A stretch of 64,000 nt of DNA from Myxococcus sp. CA023 (GTDB lineage: Bacteria; Myxococcota; Myxococcia; Myxococcales; Myxococcaceae): positions 140,929 to 204,928 of the forward strand of contig NZ_JAAEAH010000001.1 of assembly GCF_010998615.1 (NCBI RefSeq), written 5' to 3'. The translations under genes were made by a program, and so were the position numbers. Under the pieces are notes generated by a model. The model did no database searches and was not told the DNA's origin. It saw only the letters and a program-made list of their open reading frames with translations. Of this stretch, positions 49,320 to 58,988 are shown piece by piece. Within the stretch, counting starts at the first letter, position 1. The number at the start of each line of letters is the position of its first letter.

Positions 49320-49912
49320 AAGGCTACCTGTGGACGGGGGGACCCGGTAGCTCTGCCTCGGAGGCGCCGCCAGCGGATGGCAGGCTGGCGCCCTGGGAAG
49401 CCATCGCAGTGGACGCGGTGGGCAATGTCATTGAGTTCTGGGGGTTCAAGCGCAACCAGGGTCGGGTCTGGGCCCTGCTGTACCTGCGCGGCGAGCCCCT
49501 GACGGCGGGAGAAATCGAGCGCGAGCTGGACCTGTCCAAGGGCGGGGTCTCCATGCTGCTGCGCGACTTGGAGCGCTGGGGCGTCATCCAGCGCGTGCGC
49601 CTGCCCCAGGACACCGTCTGGCGTTACGGCGCGGAGAACGACCTGGTCCGGATGGTGACGCACGTCATCGAGGAGCGCGAGGCGGGCTTCGTCGCGCGCA
49701 TCCGCGCCGACCTGGCGGAGGCCCGGCGGCTGGCGGAGACCCAGTCGGGGCTGCCCCCGGACCGGCTTCAGCGACTGGAGAAGATGGCCACGCTGGCCGA
49801 GCACGTGGAGCGCGCGCTGCGGCTGTTCATCAAGACGTCTCGGCTGGATGTGTCCGGTGTGCTGTCCGTCTTCCGGGACGAGGCCACCGGGGCGCGCCGG
49901 GGCTCGAAGTAG
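49316..49912 (+). CDS. GbsR/MarR-type transcriptional regulator
   Basis: The 198-residue protein has a winged helix-turn-helix of the GbsR subfamily: AVDAVGNVIEFWGFKRNQGR, VWALLYLRGEPLTAGEIERE and LDLSKGGVSMLLRDLERWGV, then helices for dimerisation. Members repress genes for osmoprotectant use in Bacillus and unknown genes elsewhere. Its ATG overlaps the polyprenyl synthase stop (ATGA), so it is made together with that enzyme. The palindrome at 48273-48292 is its likely target. Confidence 0.85.
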   Translation: MKGYLWTGGPGSSASEAPPADGRLAPWEAIAVDAVGNVIEFWGFKRNQGRVWALLYLRGEPLTAGEIERELDLSKGGVSMLLRDLERWGVIQRVRLPQDTVWRYGAENDLVRMVTHVIEEREAGFVARIRADLAEARRLAETQSGLPPDRLQRLEKMATLAEHVERALRLFIKTSRLDVSGVLSVFRDEATGARRGSK

Positions 49913-49932
49913 TCTCAGTCAAAGGGGCGGAC

Positions 49933-50454
49933 ATGGATTCGCACTATGATCAGGTGATGAAGGCGCGTGCGGGCGCGGACCCGTCGGCCACGCGCCTGTA
50001 CTTCGCGTACTCGACCATCCTGGACCGCGCCGCGTTCGAGGAGTGGCGGTCCCAGCACAGCTACGACTTCTTCGAGCTGCCCGAGGGGCGGCTGGCCGAG
50101 GCCGTGGATGTGGATCTGGTCTATGACTTCCCGTCGCGCTGGTGGGGTGGGCGCGTCGCGGGGCTGACGGATTCCGTGGGCCAGAAGGTGTACGGCCGCC
50201 TGTTCGAGATTCGCGGGCAGGACTGGCCCATCATCCAGCACAAGGAAGGCTTCGTGACGAGCATGTGCGTGGAGCGGCCGGTGCGCGTGCGCGTGGATGG
50301 GCAGGAACTGGAGGCCACGGCGTTCGTCACGAACCCGCGGCGTGCGTCGGCGGACGGCCCGGTCAGCACCCGTTTCGTGGACGCGCTCGTGCGAGGTGCC
50401 CAGGCCGCGGGCCTGCCAGCGGCCTACGTGGAGCGGCTGAAGCGCGGCGAGTAG
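49933..50454 (+). CDS. Gamma-glutamylcyclotransferase-like protein
   Basis: The 173-residue protein has the beta-barrel GGCT/AIG2-like pattern: TRLYFAYSTILDRAAFEEW (in place of YGSNL), AGLTDSVGQKVYGRLFEIRG and IIQHKEGFVTSMCVERPVRV, where the Glu in HKEG aligns with the catalytic acid of GGCT enzymes. The family forms 5-oxoproline from gamma-glutamyl compounds. The first motif is changed, so the substrate may differ. It follows the regulator by 20 bases and is probably the third gene of the operon. Confidence 0.7.
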   Translation: MDSHYDQVMKARAGADPSATRLYFAYSTILDRAAFEEWRSQHSYDFFELPEGRLAEAVDVDLVYDFPSRWWGGRVAGLTDSVGQKVYGRLFEIRGQDWPIIQHKEGFVTSMCVERPVRVRVDGQELEATAFVTNPRRASADGPVSTRFVDALVRGAQAAGLPAAYVERLKRGE

Positions 50455-50541
50455 CCCACGAGGGCGTTCCGTAAGCCCTCGGACAAGATCCAGCGTGGTG
50501 CCTTCCCTCCGCGCTGGGAGTGCCCAGCTTGGGCGGTGCGT

Positions 50542-50637
50542 ATGTTCTTCTTCTTCTCGAACCGGCTCGGCTGTGTCGGCAGCATCCTGGTATCCATCGC
50601 CCTGAGCGCGGTGCTCTACTTCCTGTTCATGCGTTGA
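50542..50637 (+). CDS. 31-residue single-helix membrane protein
   Basis: The frame encodes MFFFFSNRLGCVGSILVSIA followed by LSAVLYFLFMR: a short start, then one membrane helix ending in Arg. Small proteins beginning MFFFFSNRxGCxGS are known as conserved in other high-GC bacteria, so I think it is real. It lies 87 bases after the GGCT-like gene. Function unknown. Confidence 0.6.
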   Translation: MFFFFSNRLGCVGSILVSIALSAVLYFLFMR

Positions 50638-50658
50638 GGCCCAGCCCCTGGGCTTGGT

Positions 50659-50868
50659 TCACGGCTTGCCGTGCCACAGGTCGTCCGAGTCCTCGGAGTC
50701 CAGTGGATGGATGGTGATCTCGCGCCCGTCCTTGTCGGGCGTGCTGCGCACCGCCTCCGTCTCGTCCGGCGTTCGAGGCGCCCGCTCCGAGAAGTTGTCG
50801 TTCTGGAGGTGGCGCTGACGCTGCTCACTGGTCCCCCCGTACCCCTCGATGATCTTCTTCTTCGTCAT
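50659..50868 (-). CDS. Small hydrophilic protein of unknown function
   Basis: The 69-residue protein starts MTKKKIIEGYGGTSEQRQRH and continues LQNDNFSERAPRTPDETEAV with an acidic end (PLDSEDSDDLWHGKP). It is highly charged, with no hydrophobic core, and is probably disordered. A strong GGAGG lies five bases before the ATG, which decides the start against the longer frame from 50931. The 699-base upstream gap (50869-51567) holds the tandem repeat. Confidence 0.7.
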   Translation of the reverse strand: MTKKKIIEGYGGTSEQRQRHLQNDNFSERAPRTPDETEAVRSTPDKDGREITIHPLDSEDSDDLWHGKP

Positions 50869-50990
50869 CCCCGTCCTCCTGGTGAGTCGTTCGCCCAGAA
50901 GTAGGCTGGGGTCGGATGGAGGAGGGAGCAAGCGGCACGGCCTGCTCGCTTGGTGTGCGAGCGATGTATCGGAGCTTAGCGGGGCAGTGC

Positions 50991-51390
50991 CTACATGAAC
51001 GAACCATCAGGTGTTTCAGGACGCCCTGAGGGCTTCGTTCCTACATGAACATCAGGACAGGGGGCTCAACGTAGCTGATCGGGACAGATTGCCTGTCTGG
51101 ATGTTCAGTGGGGCGTGCGGTGGTTTGTCGAGCCATGCCTACATGACAGCGCGTTCAGTGCCGCGTATTGGCCTGATCGCGGCTTGGGGCTGGTTGGATG
51201 TTCAGTGATTCGAGCACCGTTCGAAGTGTCAATGCCTACATGATTGTCCGTTCAGCGGTTCTGCATGGCTGATCGCCGTTTTCGGACTGCCTGGATGTTC
51301 AGTGGTTTTTGGCACCCCGTGCGTCGAATCCCACGGGCCTGCCCGTTCAGTGCCTGGCTGGTTCTTATTTACTGGTTGGATGTTCAGTGG
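50991..51390. repeat. Tandem repeat with a period of about 97 bases
   Basis: Several short blocks recur at a regular distance. CTACATGA occurs at 51041, 51139 and 51236 (an extra copy at 50991); CTGATCG at 51075, 51173 and 51269; TGGATGTTCAGTG at 51098, 51194, 51292 and 51377; a second GTTCAG at 51153, 51250 and 51345. Spacing is 95-98 bases, apart from a shorter last unit. Sequence between the blocks differs, so only the blocks are conserved. The array is AT-richer than its surroundings and has no long reading frame. It lies between the 3' end of glgB and the start of the small minus-strand gene. The remaining part up to 51567 is TG-rich (51390-51460) and shows no gene. Confidence 0.85.
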
Positions 51391-51567
51391 TTTCAATGCC
51401 CTTTGATGGGTTGCGTGTATGGGTTTGTTTGTGATTGATGATTGTCTTTGCTGTTGTTTTGCATTGCAGCACGCAATGGGTGCCGTGGACCACCACGGCT
51501 CTACGAGGAGCGAGCAGGGGAGTCCACGGTGATGCTGTCGTGAACGCCCCTGTGTCGAGGGATTGAC

Positions 51568-53772
51568 TCAGCCCGGCGTGAACCACAACACGGACAGCGG
51601 GGGCAGGGTGAGGGTGGCCGAAGCCGGCTGGCCATCCCAGCCCGTGGGCTCGGTGTGAATCTGGCCCATGTTGCCCAGGTTGGAGCCGCCGTACTGCTCG
51701 GCGTCCGTGTTGAGCAACTCCACGTAGCGGCCCTGGAACGGGAAGCCCACGCGGTAGTTCTCCCGCACCGTTGGCGACAGGTTGGCGATACACACCACAT
51801 GCCGTCCTGGCTGACGCGCGCGCCGCACGAACGCGAACACGTTGTACGCGGCCGAGTCCGGCTGGAGCCACTGGAAGCCCATGGGCTCGCCGTCCGCGTC
51901 GTGAAGCGCGGGCATGTCCCGGTAGATGCGGTTCAGGTCCGAAACCAGCTGAAGGATGCCGTGGTGCCCCGGGTCGTGCGTCAGGTGCCAGTCCAGGCTC
52001 TTGTCGTGGTTCCACTCGGCCGGCTGGCCGAACTCGCCGCCCATGAAGACGAGCTTCTTGCCCGGGTGCGCCCACATCCACGCGAACAGGGCGCGCAGGT
52101 TGGCGCGCTTCTGCCACGGGTCACCCGGCATGCGCCCGTACAGGCTGCCCTTGCCATGCACCACCTCGTCATGGCTCAGCGGCAGCATGAACTGCTCGCT
52201 GAACGCGTACAGCAGGCCGAAGGTGAGCTGGTTGTGGTGGTACTGCCGGTAGATGGGGTCCTTGGAGAAGTACGACAGCGTGTCGTGCATCCACCCCATG
52301 TTCCACTTGTAGTCGAACCCCAGGCCGCCTTCGGACACTGGCGCGGACACCTTGGGCCAGGCCGTGGACTCCTCGGCGATGACGACGACGCCCGGATGCT
52401 TGCGGTGGACCGTTTCGTTCAGCTCGCGCAGGAAATGGATGGCCTCTTCGTTCTCCCGGCCGCCCCAGCGGTTGGGAATCCACTCGCCCTGCTTGCGGCT
52501 GTAGTCGAGGTAGAGCATCGACGCCACCGCGTCCACGCGCAGTCCGTCGATGTGGTACTCCTCGATCCAGAACAACGCGTTGGCGATGAGGAAGTTGCGC
52601 ACCTCGTTGCGGCCGAAGTTGAAGACCAGCGTGCCCCAGTCCGGCTGCGCGCCCTTGCGCGGGTCAGCATGCTCATACAGGGCCGTGCCGTCGAACTGTC
52701 CCAGGGCGTGCAGGTCGCGCGGGAAGTGTCCGGGCACCCAGTCCACAAGCACCCCGATGCCTTCCTGGTGCATGTGGTCGATGAAGAAGCGCAGGTCATC
52801 CGGGTGGCCGAAGCGCGCCGTGGGAGCGTAGTAGCCACCAACCTGGTAGCCCCAGGAGCCACCGTAGGGGTGCTCGGCCACGGGGAGCAGCTCGATGTGG
52901 GTGAAGCCGGTGAACTTGATGTACTCGGCCAGCGCCGGGGCCAGCTCCCGGTACGTCATGGGCCGGTCGCCGTCCTCCACCACCCGGCGCCAACTGCCCA
53001 GGTGGACCTCGTACACGCTCCACGGCTGGTGATGGACGTCCCGCCGCTGCGCGCGTTGCTCCAGCCACGCCGCGTCGCCCCAGGTGTAGCGCGCCAGGTC
53101 GTGCACCACGGAGGCCGTGGCGGGGGGGACCTCGGTACGGAAGGCGAACGGGTCCGCCTTGAGGACGTTGGGCCCGCCCTGGCCGGGGCGAATCTCGAAC
53201 TTGTACCGGGTGCCTTCGCCCACCTCGGGGACGAAGAGCTCCCAGATGCCGGAGGAGCCCATGCGGCGCATGGAGTGCAGCCGACCGTCCCATCCGTTGA
53301 AGTCACCGACCACGGACACGCCCGCCGCCGTGGGGGCCCACACCGCGAACGAGGTGCCGCGCACGCCGTTGTGGTGCAGCAGGTGCGCGCCCATGCGCTC
53401 CCAGAGGCGCTCGTGGCGGCCTTCACCGGCGTAATACAGGTCCATCTCCCCCAGGGTGGGGAGGAAGCTGTACGGGTCGCGAATCGTGAAGACGCGCTTG
53501 CCGGGGTACTCCACTTCCAGCAAGTAGTTGAACGTCTGGTCCTTGCCGTTGATGCGGGCCTCATAGACGCCGCCCAGCCGGTGCGTCATCGCGACGCGAC
53601 CGCCGGATTCTGGCAGCACGTGGATGGCCACGGCGTCCGGGCGGAATGCGCGAATCACCACGCCATCCCCATCCGGGTGGATGCCCAGGACAGAGTGTGG
53701 CTCCGGATGCCTCAGCTCCACGACGCGCTGAAGCTCCGCGTCGACCTGGGCCTTGTCGGCTGGCTTCCTCAC
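51568..53772 (-). CDS. glgB: 1,4-alpha-glucan branching enzyme
   Basis: The 734-residue protein has the GlgB architecture: N-terminal beta-sandwich domains (HSVLGIHPDGDGVVIRAFRP and, from about 115, a CBM48 with FAVWAPTAAGVSVVGDFNGW), a GH13 barrel and a C-terminal beta domain. GLRVDAVASMLYLDYSRKQG holds the nucleophile Asp, VVIAEESTAWP the acid-base Glu and LPLSHDEVVHGK the third acid. It forms alpha-1,6 branches on the glucan made by GlgE. It starts with a GTG overlapping the stop of the maltokinase gene (GTGA) and is the last gene of the operon. Confidence 0.96.
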   Translation of the reverse strand: MRKPADKAQVDAELQRVVELRHPEPHSVLGIHPDGDGVVIRAFRPDAVAIHVLPESGGRVAMTHRLGGVYEARINGKDQTFNYLLEVEYPGKRVFTIRDPYSFLPTLGEMDLYYAGEGRHERLWERMGAHLLHHNGVRGTSFAVWAPTAAGVSVVGDFNGWDGRLHSMRRMGSSGIWELFVPEVGEGTRYKFEIRPGQGGPNVLKADPFAFRTEVPPATASVVHDLARYTWGDAAWLEQRAQRRDVHHQPWSVYEVHLGSWRRVVEDGDRPMTYRELAPALAEYIKFTGFTHIELLPVAEHPYGGSWGYQVGGYYAPTARFGHPDDLRFFIDHMHQEGIGVLVDWVPGHFPRDLHALGQFDGTALYEHADPRKGAQPDWGTLVFNFGRNEVRNFLIANALFWIEEYHIDGLRVDAVASMLYLDYSRKQGEWIPNRWGGRENEEAIHFLRELNETVHRKHPGVVVIAEESTAWPKVSAPVSEGGLGFDYKWNMGWMHDTLSYFSKDPIYRQYHHNQLTFGLLYAFSEQFMLPLSHDEVVHGKGSLYGRMPGDPWQKRANLRALFAWMWAHPGKKLVFMGGEFGQPAEWNHDKSLDWHLTHDPGHHGILQLVSDLNRIYRDMPALHDADGEPMGFQWLQPDSAAYNVFAFVRRARQPGRHVVCIANLSPTVRENYRVGFPFQGRYVELLNTDAEQYGGSNLGNMGQIHTEPTGWDGQPASATLTLPPLSVLWFTPG

Positions 53773-55103
53773 TTGGATGCCTCCATACGCAAGAGGGCCT
53801 GGACGGGGATGCGCACCCAGTCGGGCCGGTTCTGCATTTCGTATCGGACTTCGTAGAGGAGTTTCTCCAGCTCGAACGCACGCAGCATCACGTCGAAGGT
53901 GTCCTCATCCGTGGGCAGGAAGGGCGCGCCGCGCGTCACCTGCCGATAACCTTCCACGAAGGCGTCGCGGATGGTGTTCATGCGCTCGTGGGGCGTGCCG
54001 CCCTCCAGCGCAACCGTCGCCTCCGCGTAGTCGAACGAGCGGATCATCCCCGCCACGTCGCGCAGCGCGCTGTACTTCTCCCGGCGGGTGGTGAAGGAGC
54101 GCGCGGGCTCGCCTTCGAAGTCGAAGATGATCCACTGGTTGTTGGCGCGCAGCACCTGACCCAGGTGGAGGTCGCCGTGGATGCGAATCTTCTGGCCGGA
54201 GGGCGGCACCTGCGCCAGGCGCTTCGCGTACTCGATGAGGTCCTCGCGCCGGTTCTCCAGTTCCGGATACTGCCGGCTGGCGTCCGCCAGCGTCACGCCC
54301 AGCTCCCCGACGATGGAGGCGCTCCAGCGCTGGAGGTCCTCTTGCAGCAGCGGCTCCGGCGTGAAGGCCGGGTCTTCGTCGGTCGCCGAGGCGAACGCCA
54401 GGTGGAGATCGCCCAGACGCGAGCCCAGATTGCGCATCTCCGACTGGAAGCGCTCACCCACGGCGCGCTCCTGGCGCAGCCGGTCCAGCGTGTACTTCCA
54501 GCCGTCCGTCGCGTCCGGCACGAAGCGGTGGGCCACCGCGAGCGTCGCGCCCGCCGCCCCTTCCAGATGCAGCGCGCCCACCAACGTGGGCGTGGCGCGG
54601 AACGACGTCTTGGTCGCGAGGAATCGGCCCACCTCATGCTCCGGGTTCACGCCGGCCTCCAGCTTGCGGATGATCTTCAGGATGACCTTCTCACCCAGCA
54701 CCACCGAGGTGTTGCTCTGCTCCACCTGCAGCCGCCGCACCTCCGGTGACGCGGGGAGCGCGAGCAAGCCGTCCTGACTGCCAATCCATTCGCCTTGCAC
54801 GCGGCCGGACGCGGACGCCACCTGGCCTTCGGTTCGGATGAGGTCGAAGAGGCCGCGCAGGCATTCGTCGCTCTCCAGCGCGTCCCGCACGCCTTCCGTG
54901 GAGGGATGCACAGGCAACAGGTAGCGCTCCGGACTGCCCAGTTCGTAGATGACCTCCACCACGGCGAGGCTGAAGGAGCAACCGGCCGATTCGACGGTGG
55001 CGTGGTCCATCACCGTGACGTGCTTGATGGGCCAGGCCTTGCCGCTGAACCAGCGCTGGTGCTTGAGGTAGTCAGGGAGCTTGGTCAAGTCGAGGGTCGT
55101 CAT
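53769..55103 (-). CDS. mak: Maltokinase
   Basis: The 444-residue protein is the GlgE-pathway maltokinase (Mak/Pep2 type), which makes maltose 1-phosphate from maltose and ATP. It has the aminoglycoside-phosphotransferase-like catalytic loop [20 protein letters not shown] and [10 protein letters not shown] with the Mg-binding Asp, and an N-terminal cap starting [20 protein letters not shown]. The ATG at 55103, with GAGGAG upstream, overlaps the treS stop. Many bacteria fuse TreS and Mak; here they are separate but adjacent. Confidence 0.93.
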   Translation of the reverse strand: MTTLDLTKLPDYLKHQRWFSGKAWPIKHVTVMDHATVESAGCSFSLAVVEVIYELGSPERYLLPVHPSTEGVRDALESDECLRGLFDLIRTEGQVASASGRVQGEWIGSQDGLLALPASPEVRRLQVEQSNTSVVLGEKVILKIIRKLEAGVNPEHEVGRFLATKTSFRATPTLVGALHLEGAAGATLAVAHRFVPDATDGWKYTLDRLRQERAVGERFQSEMRNLGSRLGDLHLAFASATDEDPAFTPEPLLQEDLQRWSASIVGELGVTLADASRQYPELENRREDLIEYAKRLAQVPPSGQKIRIHGDLHLGQVLRANNQWIIFDFEGEPARSFTTRREKYSALRDVAGMIRSFDYAEATVALEGGTPHERMNTIRDAFVEGYRQVTRGAPFLPTDEDTFDVMLRAFELEKLLYEVRYEMQNRPDWVRIPVQALLRMEASK

Positions 55104-56755
55104 TCGAGGCTCCTCACCTGCTGGGACCTGTCCAGCCGGAACCACAGGAACATGAAGGGGCCCATGGAGAGCTGATACGGCAGCTCACTCACCCGCGGGA
55201 AGGGGGTTTCTCCAATCAGTTCCACCGGCACAGCGCCCTCCCACTCACACATGTCGAGCACCGCGGGCTGGGCGAAGCGTGACAGGTTGCACACCACCAG
55301 AACCGTCTGGCCCTCCCATTCACGGATGAAGGCCAGCACCTTGCGATTGTCCGTCTGGAGGAAGCGCAGGTTCCCCAACGAGAAGACGGGGTAGCGCTGG
55401 CGGATGCGAATCATCCGCTTCACCCAGTGCAGGAGGCTGGACTTCACCCGCTCCTGCGCTTCCACGTTGATGGACTGATAACCGTACACCGGGTCGGCGA
55501 TGACGGGCGCATACAGGCGTGCGTAATCCGCGCGGCTGAAGCCCGCGTTGCGGTCTCCCGTCCATTGCATGGGCGTGCGCACGCCGTTGCGGTCGCCGAG
55601 GTAGATGTTGTCGCCCATGCCAATCTCGTCGCCGTAATAGAGGACGGGTGTGCCGGGCAGGGTGAAGAGCAGGCTGTGCATCAGCTCGATGCGCCGGCGG
55701 CCGTTGTCCATCAGTGGCGCCAGCCGGCGGCGGATGCCCAGATTGATGCGCATGCGCGGGTCGGTGGCGTATTCCCGGTACATGTAGTCCCGGTCCTCGT
55801 CCGTCACCATCTCGAGCGTCAGCTCGTCATGGTTGCGCAGGAAGATGGCCCACTGGCAGTTGTCCGGGATGTCCGGCGTCTGCTGCATGATTTCGACGAT
55901 GGGCGTGCGGTCCTCGCGGCGCACCGCCATGAAGAGGCGGGGCATCACCGGGAAGTGGAAGCCCATGTGGAACTCATCGCCGTCGCCGAAGTACACGCGC
56001 ACGTCGGCGGGCCATTGGTTCGCCTCCGCCAGAAGCATCTTCCCCTTGTATTCGGAGTCGATGGTCTTCCGCAGGCGCTTGAGGAAGGCGTGCGTCTCCG
56101 GAAGGTTCTCGCAGTTGGTGCCTTCGCGCTCGAAGAGGTAGGGCACGGCGTCGCAACGGAACCCGTCCACGCCCATGTTGAGCCAGAAGCGCATGACGTC
56201 CAGCATGGCTTCCTGCACTTCGGGGTTGTCGTAGTTGAGGTCCGGCTGGTGGCTGAAGAAGCGGTGCCAGAAGTACTGCTTGGCCACCGGGTCCCACGTC
56301 CAGTTGGAGCGCTCCGTGTCCAGGAAGATGATGCGCGCGCCCTTGTACTGTTCGTCGGTGTCGCTCCAGACGTACCAGTTGCGCTTGGGGCTGTTGGGGT
56401 CGCTGCGCGCTTCCTGGAACCAGGGGTGCTGGTCACTGGTGTGGTTCACCACCAGCTCGGTGATGACGCGGATGTCACGCTTGTGCGCTTCATCCACCAG
56501 CCGCTGGAAGTCCGCGAGCGTGCCGTAGTCCGGGTGGACGCCGTAGAAGTCCGCGATGTCGTAGCCGTCGTCGCGGAGCGGCGAAGGGTAGTGGGGCAGC
56601 AACCAGAGGCAGTTGATGCCCAGGTCCTGGAGGTACGGAAGCTTTTCAATCAGACCGGGGATGTCCCCGTGGCCGTCGCCGTTGGAGTCATGGAAGGCAC
56701 GAAGGTGCAGCTCGTAGATAAGGGCTTTCTTGTACCAGAGGGGATCCAGGTCCAT
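55100..56755 (-). CDS. treS: Trehalose synthase (maltose alpha-D-glucosyltransferase)
   Basis: The 551-residue GH13 enzyme interconverts trehalose and maltose. It starts [20 protein letters not shown] and shows [40 protein letters not shown] (nucleophile Asp), [13 protein letters not shown] (acid-base Glu) and [14 protein letters not shown] (third acid), all typical of TreS. It lies 15 bases after glgE and overlaps mak. With Mak it feeds maltose 1-phosphate to GlgE. Confidence 0.95.
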   Translation of the reverse strand: MDLDPLWYKKALIYELHLRAFHDSNGDGHGDIPGLIEKLPYLQDLGINCLWLLPHYPSPLRDDGYDIADFYGVHPDYGTLADFQRLVDEAHKRDIRVITELVVNHTSDQHPWFQEARSDPNSPKRNWYVWSDTDEQYKGARIIFLDTERSNWTWDPVAKQYFWHRFFSHQPDLNYDNPEVQEAMLDVMRFWLNMGVDGFRCDAVPYLFEREGTNCENLPETHAFLKRLRKTIDSEYKGKMLLAEANQWPADVRVYFGDGDEFHMGFHFPVMPRLFMAVRREDRTPIVEIMQQTPDIPDNCQWAIFLRNHDELTLEMVTDEDRDYMYREYATDPRMRINLGIRRRLAPLMDNGRRRIELMHSLLFTLPGTPVLYYGDEIGMGDNIYLGDRNGVRTPMQWTGDRNAGFSRADYARLYAPVIADPVYGYQSINVEAQERVKSSLLHWVKRMIRIRQRYPVFSLGNLRFLQTDNRKVLAFIREWEGQTVLVVCNLSRFAQPAVLDMCEWEGAVPVELIGETPFPRVSELPYQLSMGPFMFLWFRLDRSQQVRSLE

Positions 56756-56770
56756 ACGCCTCTCGGGTTG

Positions 56771-58768
56771 TCACTCGTAGTAGTCGAACGCGTTCTCAGT
56801 GCGGCGGAACCGGTGAACGGCCCAGAGGGCCGCGGGCTGATCGGGCGTCAGGCGCACCTGCACGTCGGGACCCTGCCATAGCGAGCGCTGGTCCGACATC
56901 AACTCGTGCACCTGGTACGTCTCGTCGGGGCGCGCGCCCAGCCACTCCAGTGGCACGTGCAGCAGCGCCTCCTGGGCGGCATACGGGTCCAGGCTCACCG
57001 CCATCAACACCACGCTGCCGCCGTCTGGCGTGCGCTTGCCGTAGAAGAGGACGCGGTCGTTGTTCGACGAGAAGAAGCGCAGCGTCCCGTACTGATGCAG
57101 CGCGGGGTGCGTGCGGCGCGCGGCGTTGAGGCGCGCAATCCAATCCCGGATGTTGCCCGGCCGGTCCAGGTCCCACGCGACCAACTGGTACTTCTCCGAA
57201 TCGGTGTACTCCTCCTTGCCCGGGATGGGGCGGCCCTCGCACAGCTCGTAGCCGCAGTACATGCCCCACACGGAAGAGAGCGTGCCGGCGAGCGCCGCGC
57301 GCAGTCGGAAGGCACCGGGCCCCGCGTTCTGGAGGAACTCCGGGAGGATGTCCGGCGTATTGGGCCAGAGGTTGCCGCGGAAGTAGTCGGACACCGGCGG
57401 CTGGGTGATTTCCTCCAGGTACTCCTGGAGCTCGCCCTTGAAGTTGCGCCAGGTGAAGTAGGTGTACGATTGGGTGAAGCCCACCTTGCCCAGGGCCTTC
57501 ATCACCTTGGGACGGGTGAATGCCTCGGACAGGAAGAGGACCTGCGGATGGGCTTCCTGCACGCGTCGGATGAGCCAGGCCCAGAATTGCGTGGGCTTGG
57601 TGTGTGGGTTGTCCACGCGGAACGTGTTCACCCCTTGCTTCACCCAGTGGAGGACGACGGATTCCAGCTCCGCCCAGAGCGACTCACGGGCGGGGCCCAT
57701 CCAGTCGAAGTTGACGATGTCCTCGTAGCGCTTGGGCGGGTTCTCCGCCGTCTTGATGGTGCCGTCCGGCCGGTGCTGGAACCACTCCGGATGCTCCTTC
57801 ACGTACGGGTGGTCCGGCGAGCACTGGAAGGCCAGGTCCAGCGCCACCTCGATGCCGTGTGCCTGCGCCGTCTCCACGAAGTGCCGGAAGTCCTCCAACG
57901 TCCCCAGCTTCGGGTGCACGGCCTTGTGGCCGCCTTCCGAGGCGCCAATGGCCCAGGGGCTGCCCACGTCGTCGGCCGCCGCGGTGAGGCTGTTGTTCTT
58001 GCCCTTGCGCGCCGTGCGGCCAATGGGGTGGATGGGCGGGAGGTAGACGGTGTCGAAGCCGAGCTGCTGGATGTACGGCAGCCAGCCTTCCGCGTCCCGG
58101 AAGGTGGCGTGGGTGACGCCGTCGCGCTTCGCCGAACGCGGGAAGAACTCGTACCACGCGCTGAAGCGGGCCTTCTCCCGGTCCGCGAAGACCTCCAACA
58201 CCTTGTCGTAGCGGCGGGCCAGTGAACGGTCCGGATGGACCGAGGCCACGTCGGCCAGCTCGGGTGCCAGGGCCACGGCGAGGAGGTCAGGGGAGGGGGC
58301 TTGTCGCAGCCGGACAGCCGCTTCGGTCAGCACCCGAGCGTCGTCCATCTGCTTCGCCGTGCGGGCTCGGGCAGCGGCGCCTTCCAACAGGGCGGCGCCT
58401 TCCAGCAGCTCGCTGCGCACGTCGCGGCCCGCGTCGACCTTGCGCTTCAGCTCGGACGTCCAGGTCCGGAAGAGGTCTGGCCAGGCTTCAATCGTGTATT
58501 CGTAGCGGCCGTTCCGAGCGAGGGGGAATTCGCCTTCCCACCGGTCATTGCCGAGGAAGCGCATGGGCACTTCCTCCCAGTCGGTCTGCTGGAACCTTGG
58601 CGTCACCTGGCGCCAGCGGATGACGGCGACGAGGACGTCATGGCCTTCCTTGAAGACATCGGCCTTGACGGTGCACCGCTCCCCCACGACGCGCTTCACG
58701 GCGTGACGTCCAGCGTCCAGCTCGGGGCTGACTCCCTCGATGAATACGCTTCCGAGTCGTTCAGTCAT
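56771..58768 (-). CDS. glgE: Alpha-1,4-glucan:maltose-1-phosphate maltosyltransferase
   Basis: The 665-residue GH13 subfamily 3 enzyme extends alpha-1,4-glucan with maltose from maltose 1-phosphate. It has the N-terminal domain with RVVGERCTVKADVFKEGHDV, then the barrel with FDTVYLPPIHPIGRTARKGK, VNTFRVDNPHTKPTQFWAWL (nucleophile Asp) and VLFLSEAFTRPKVM (acid-base Glu). GlgE works in the cytoplasm. It is the first gene of the operon glgE-treS-mak-glgB. The 220 bases to the ECF sigma factor gene contain both promoters; no operator is clear. Confidence 0.96.
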   Translation of the reverse strand: MTERLGSVFIEGVSPELDAGRHAVKRVVGERCTVKADVFKEGHDVLVAVIRWRQVTPRFQQTDWEEVPMRFLGNDRWEGEFPLARNGRYEYTIEAWPDLFRTWTSELKRKVDAGRDVRSELLEGAALLEGAAARARTAKQMDDARVLTEAAVRLRQAPSPDLLAVALAPELADVASVHPDRSLARRYDKVLEVFADREKARFSAWYEFFPRSAKRDGVTHATFRDAEGWLPYIQQLGFDTVYLPPIHPIGRTARKGKNNSLTAAADDVGSPWAIGASEGGHKAVHPKLGTLEDFRHFVETAQAHGIEVALDLAFQCSPDHPYVKEHPEWFQHRPDGTIKTAENPPKRYEDIVNFDWMGPARESLWAELESVVLHWVKQGVNTFRVDNPHTKPTQFWAWLIRRVQEAHPQVLFLSEAFTRPKVMKALGKVGFTQSYTYFTWRNFKGELQEYLEEITQPPVSDYFRGNLWPNTPDILPEFLQNAGPGAFRLRAALAGTLSSVWGMYCGYELCEGRPIPGKEEYTDSEKYQLVAWDLDRPGNIRDWIARLNAARRTHPALHQYGTLRFFSSNNDRVLFYGKRTPDGGSVVLMAVSLDPYAAQEALLHVPLEWLGARPDETYQVHELMSDQRSLWQGPDVQVRLTPDQPAALWAVHRFRRTENAFDYYE

Positions 58769-58988
58769 GGTGGCTGGCGGCCCTTATAGGTCTTGGGTTG
58801 TGATTGCCTCGCGGCGAATCGCGGCTGTTGTCGATGCTGGACGCCTTCCTCGCCAGCCGCGTTGGCTCGTCAACGTTAAGGATGGGGGCGGGCACTGCCC
58901 ACCCTGGAAGGCACAGCGCGCCCGGGTGCCCGCCTGCTGATACTTGAAGCTGGGAACTGCCCTGCCGTTTGAGCTATCCGGGACGAAC

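Noticed and set aside
50991..51390. CRISPR array
   Set aside because: Blocks are 6-13 bases and several types alternate at 97 bases; there is no single 25-37-base repeat with uniform spacers and no cas gene.
50991..51390. Retron RNA
   Set aside because: No reverse transcriptase gene lies nearby, and the repeated blocks do not form an msr-msd with inverted repeats.
53646..58225. Long plus-strand frames opposite the glgE, treS and mak genes
   Set aside because: Shadow frames; the minus strand encodes complete enzymes with all catalytic residues.
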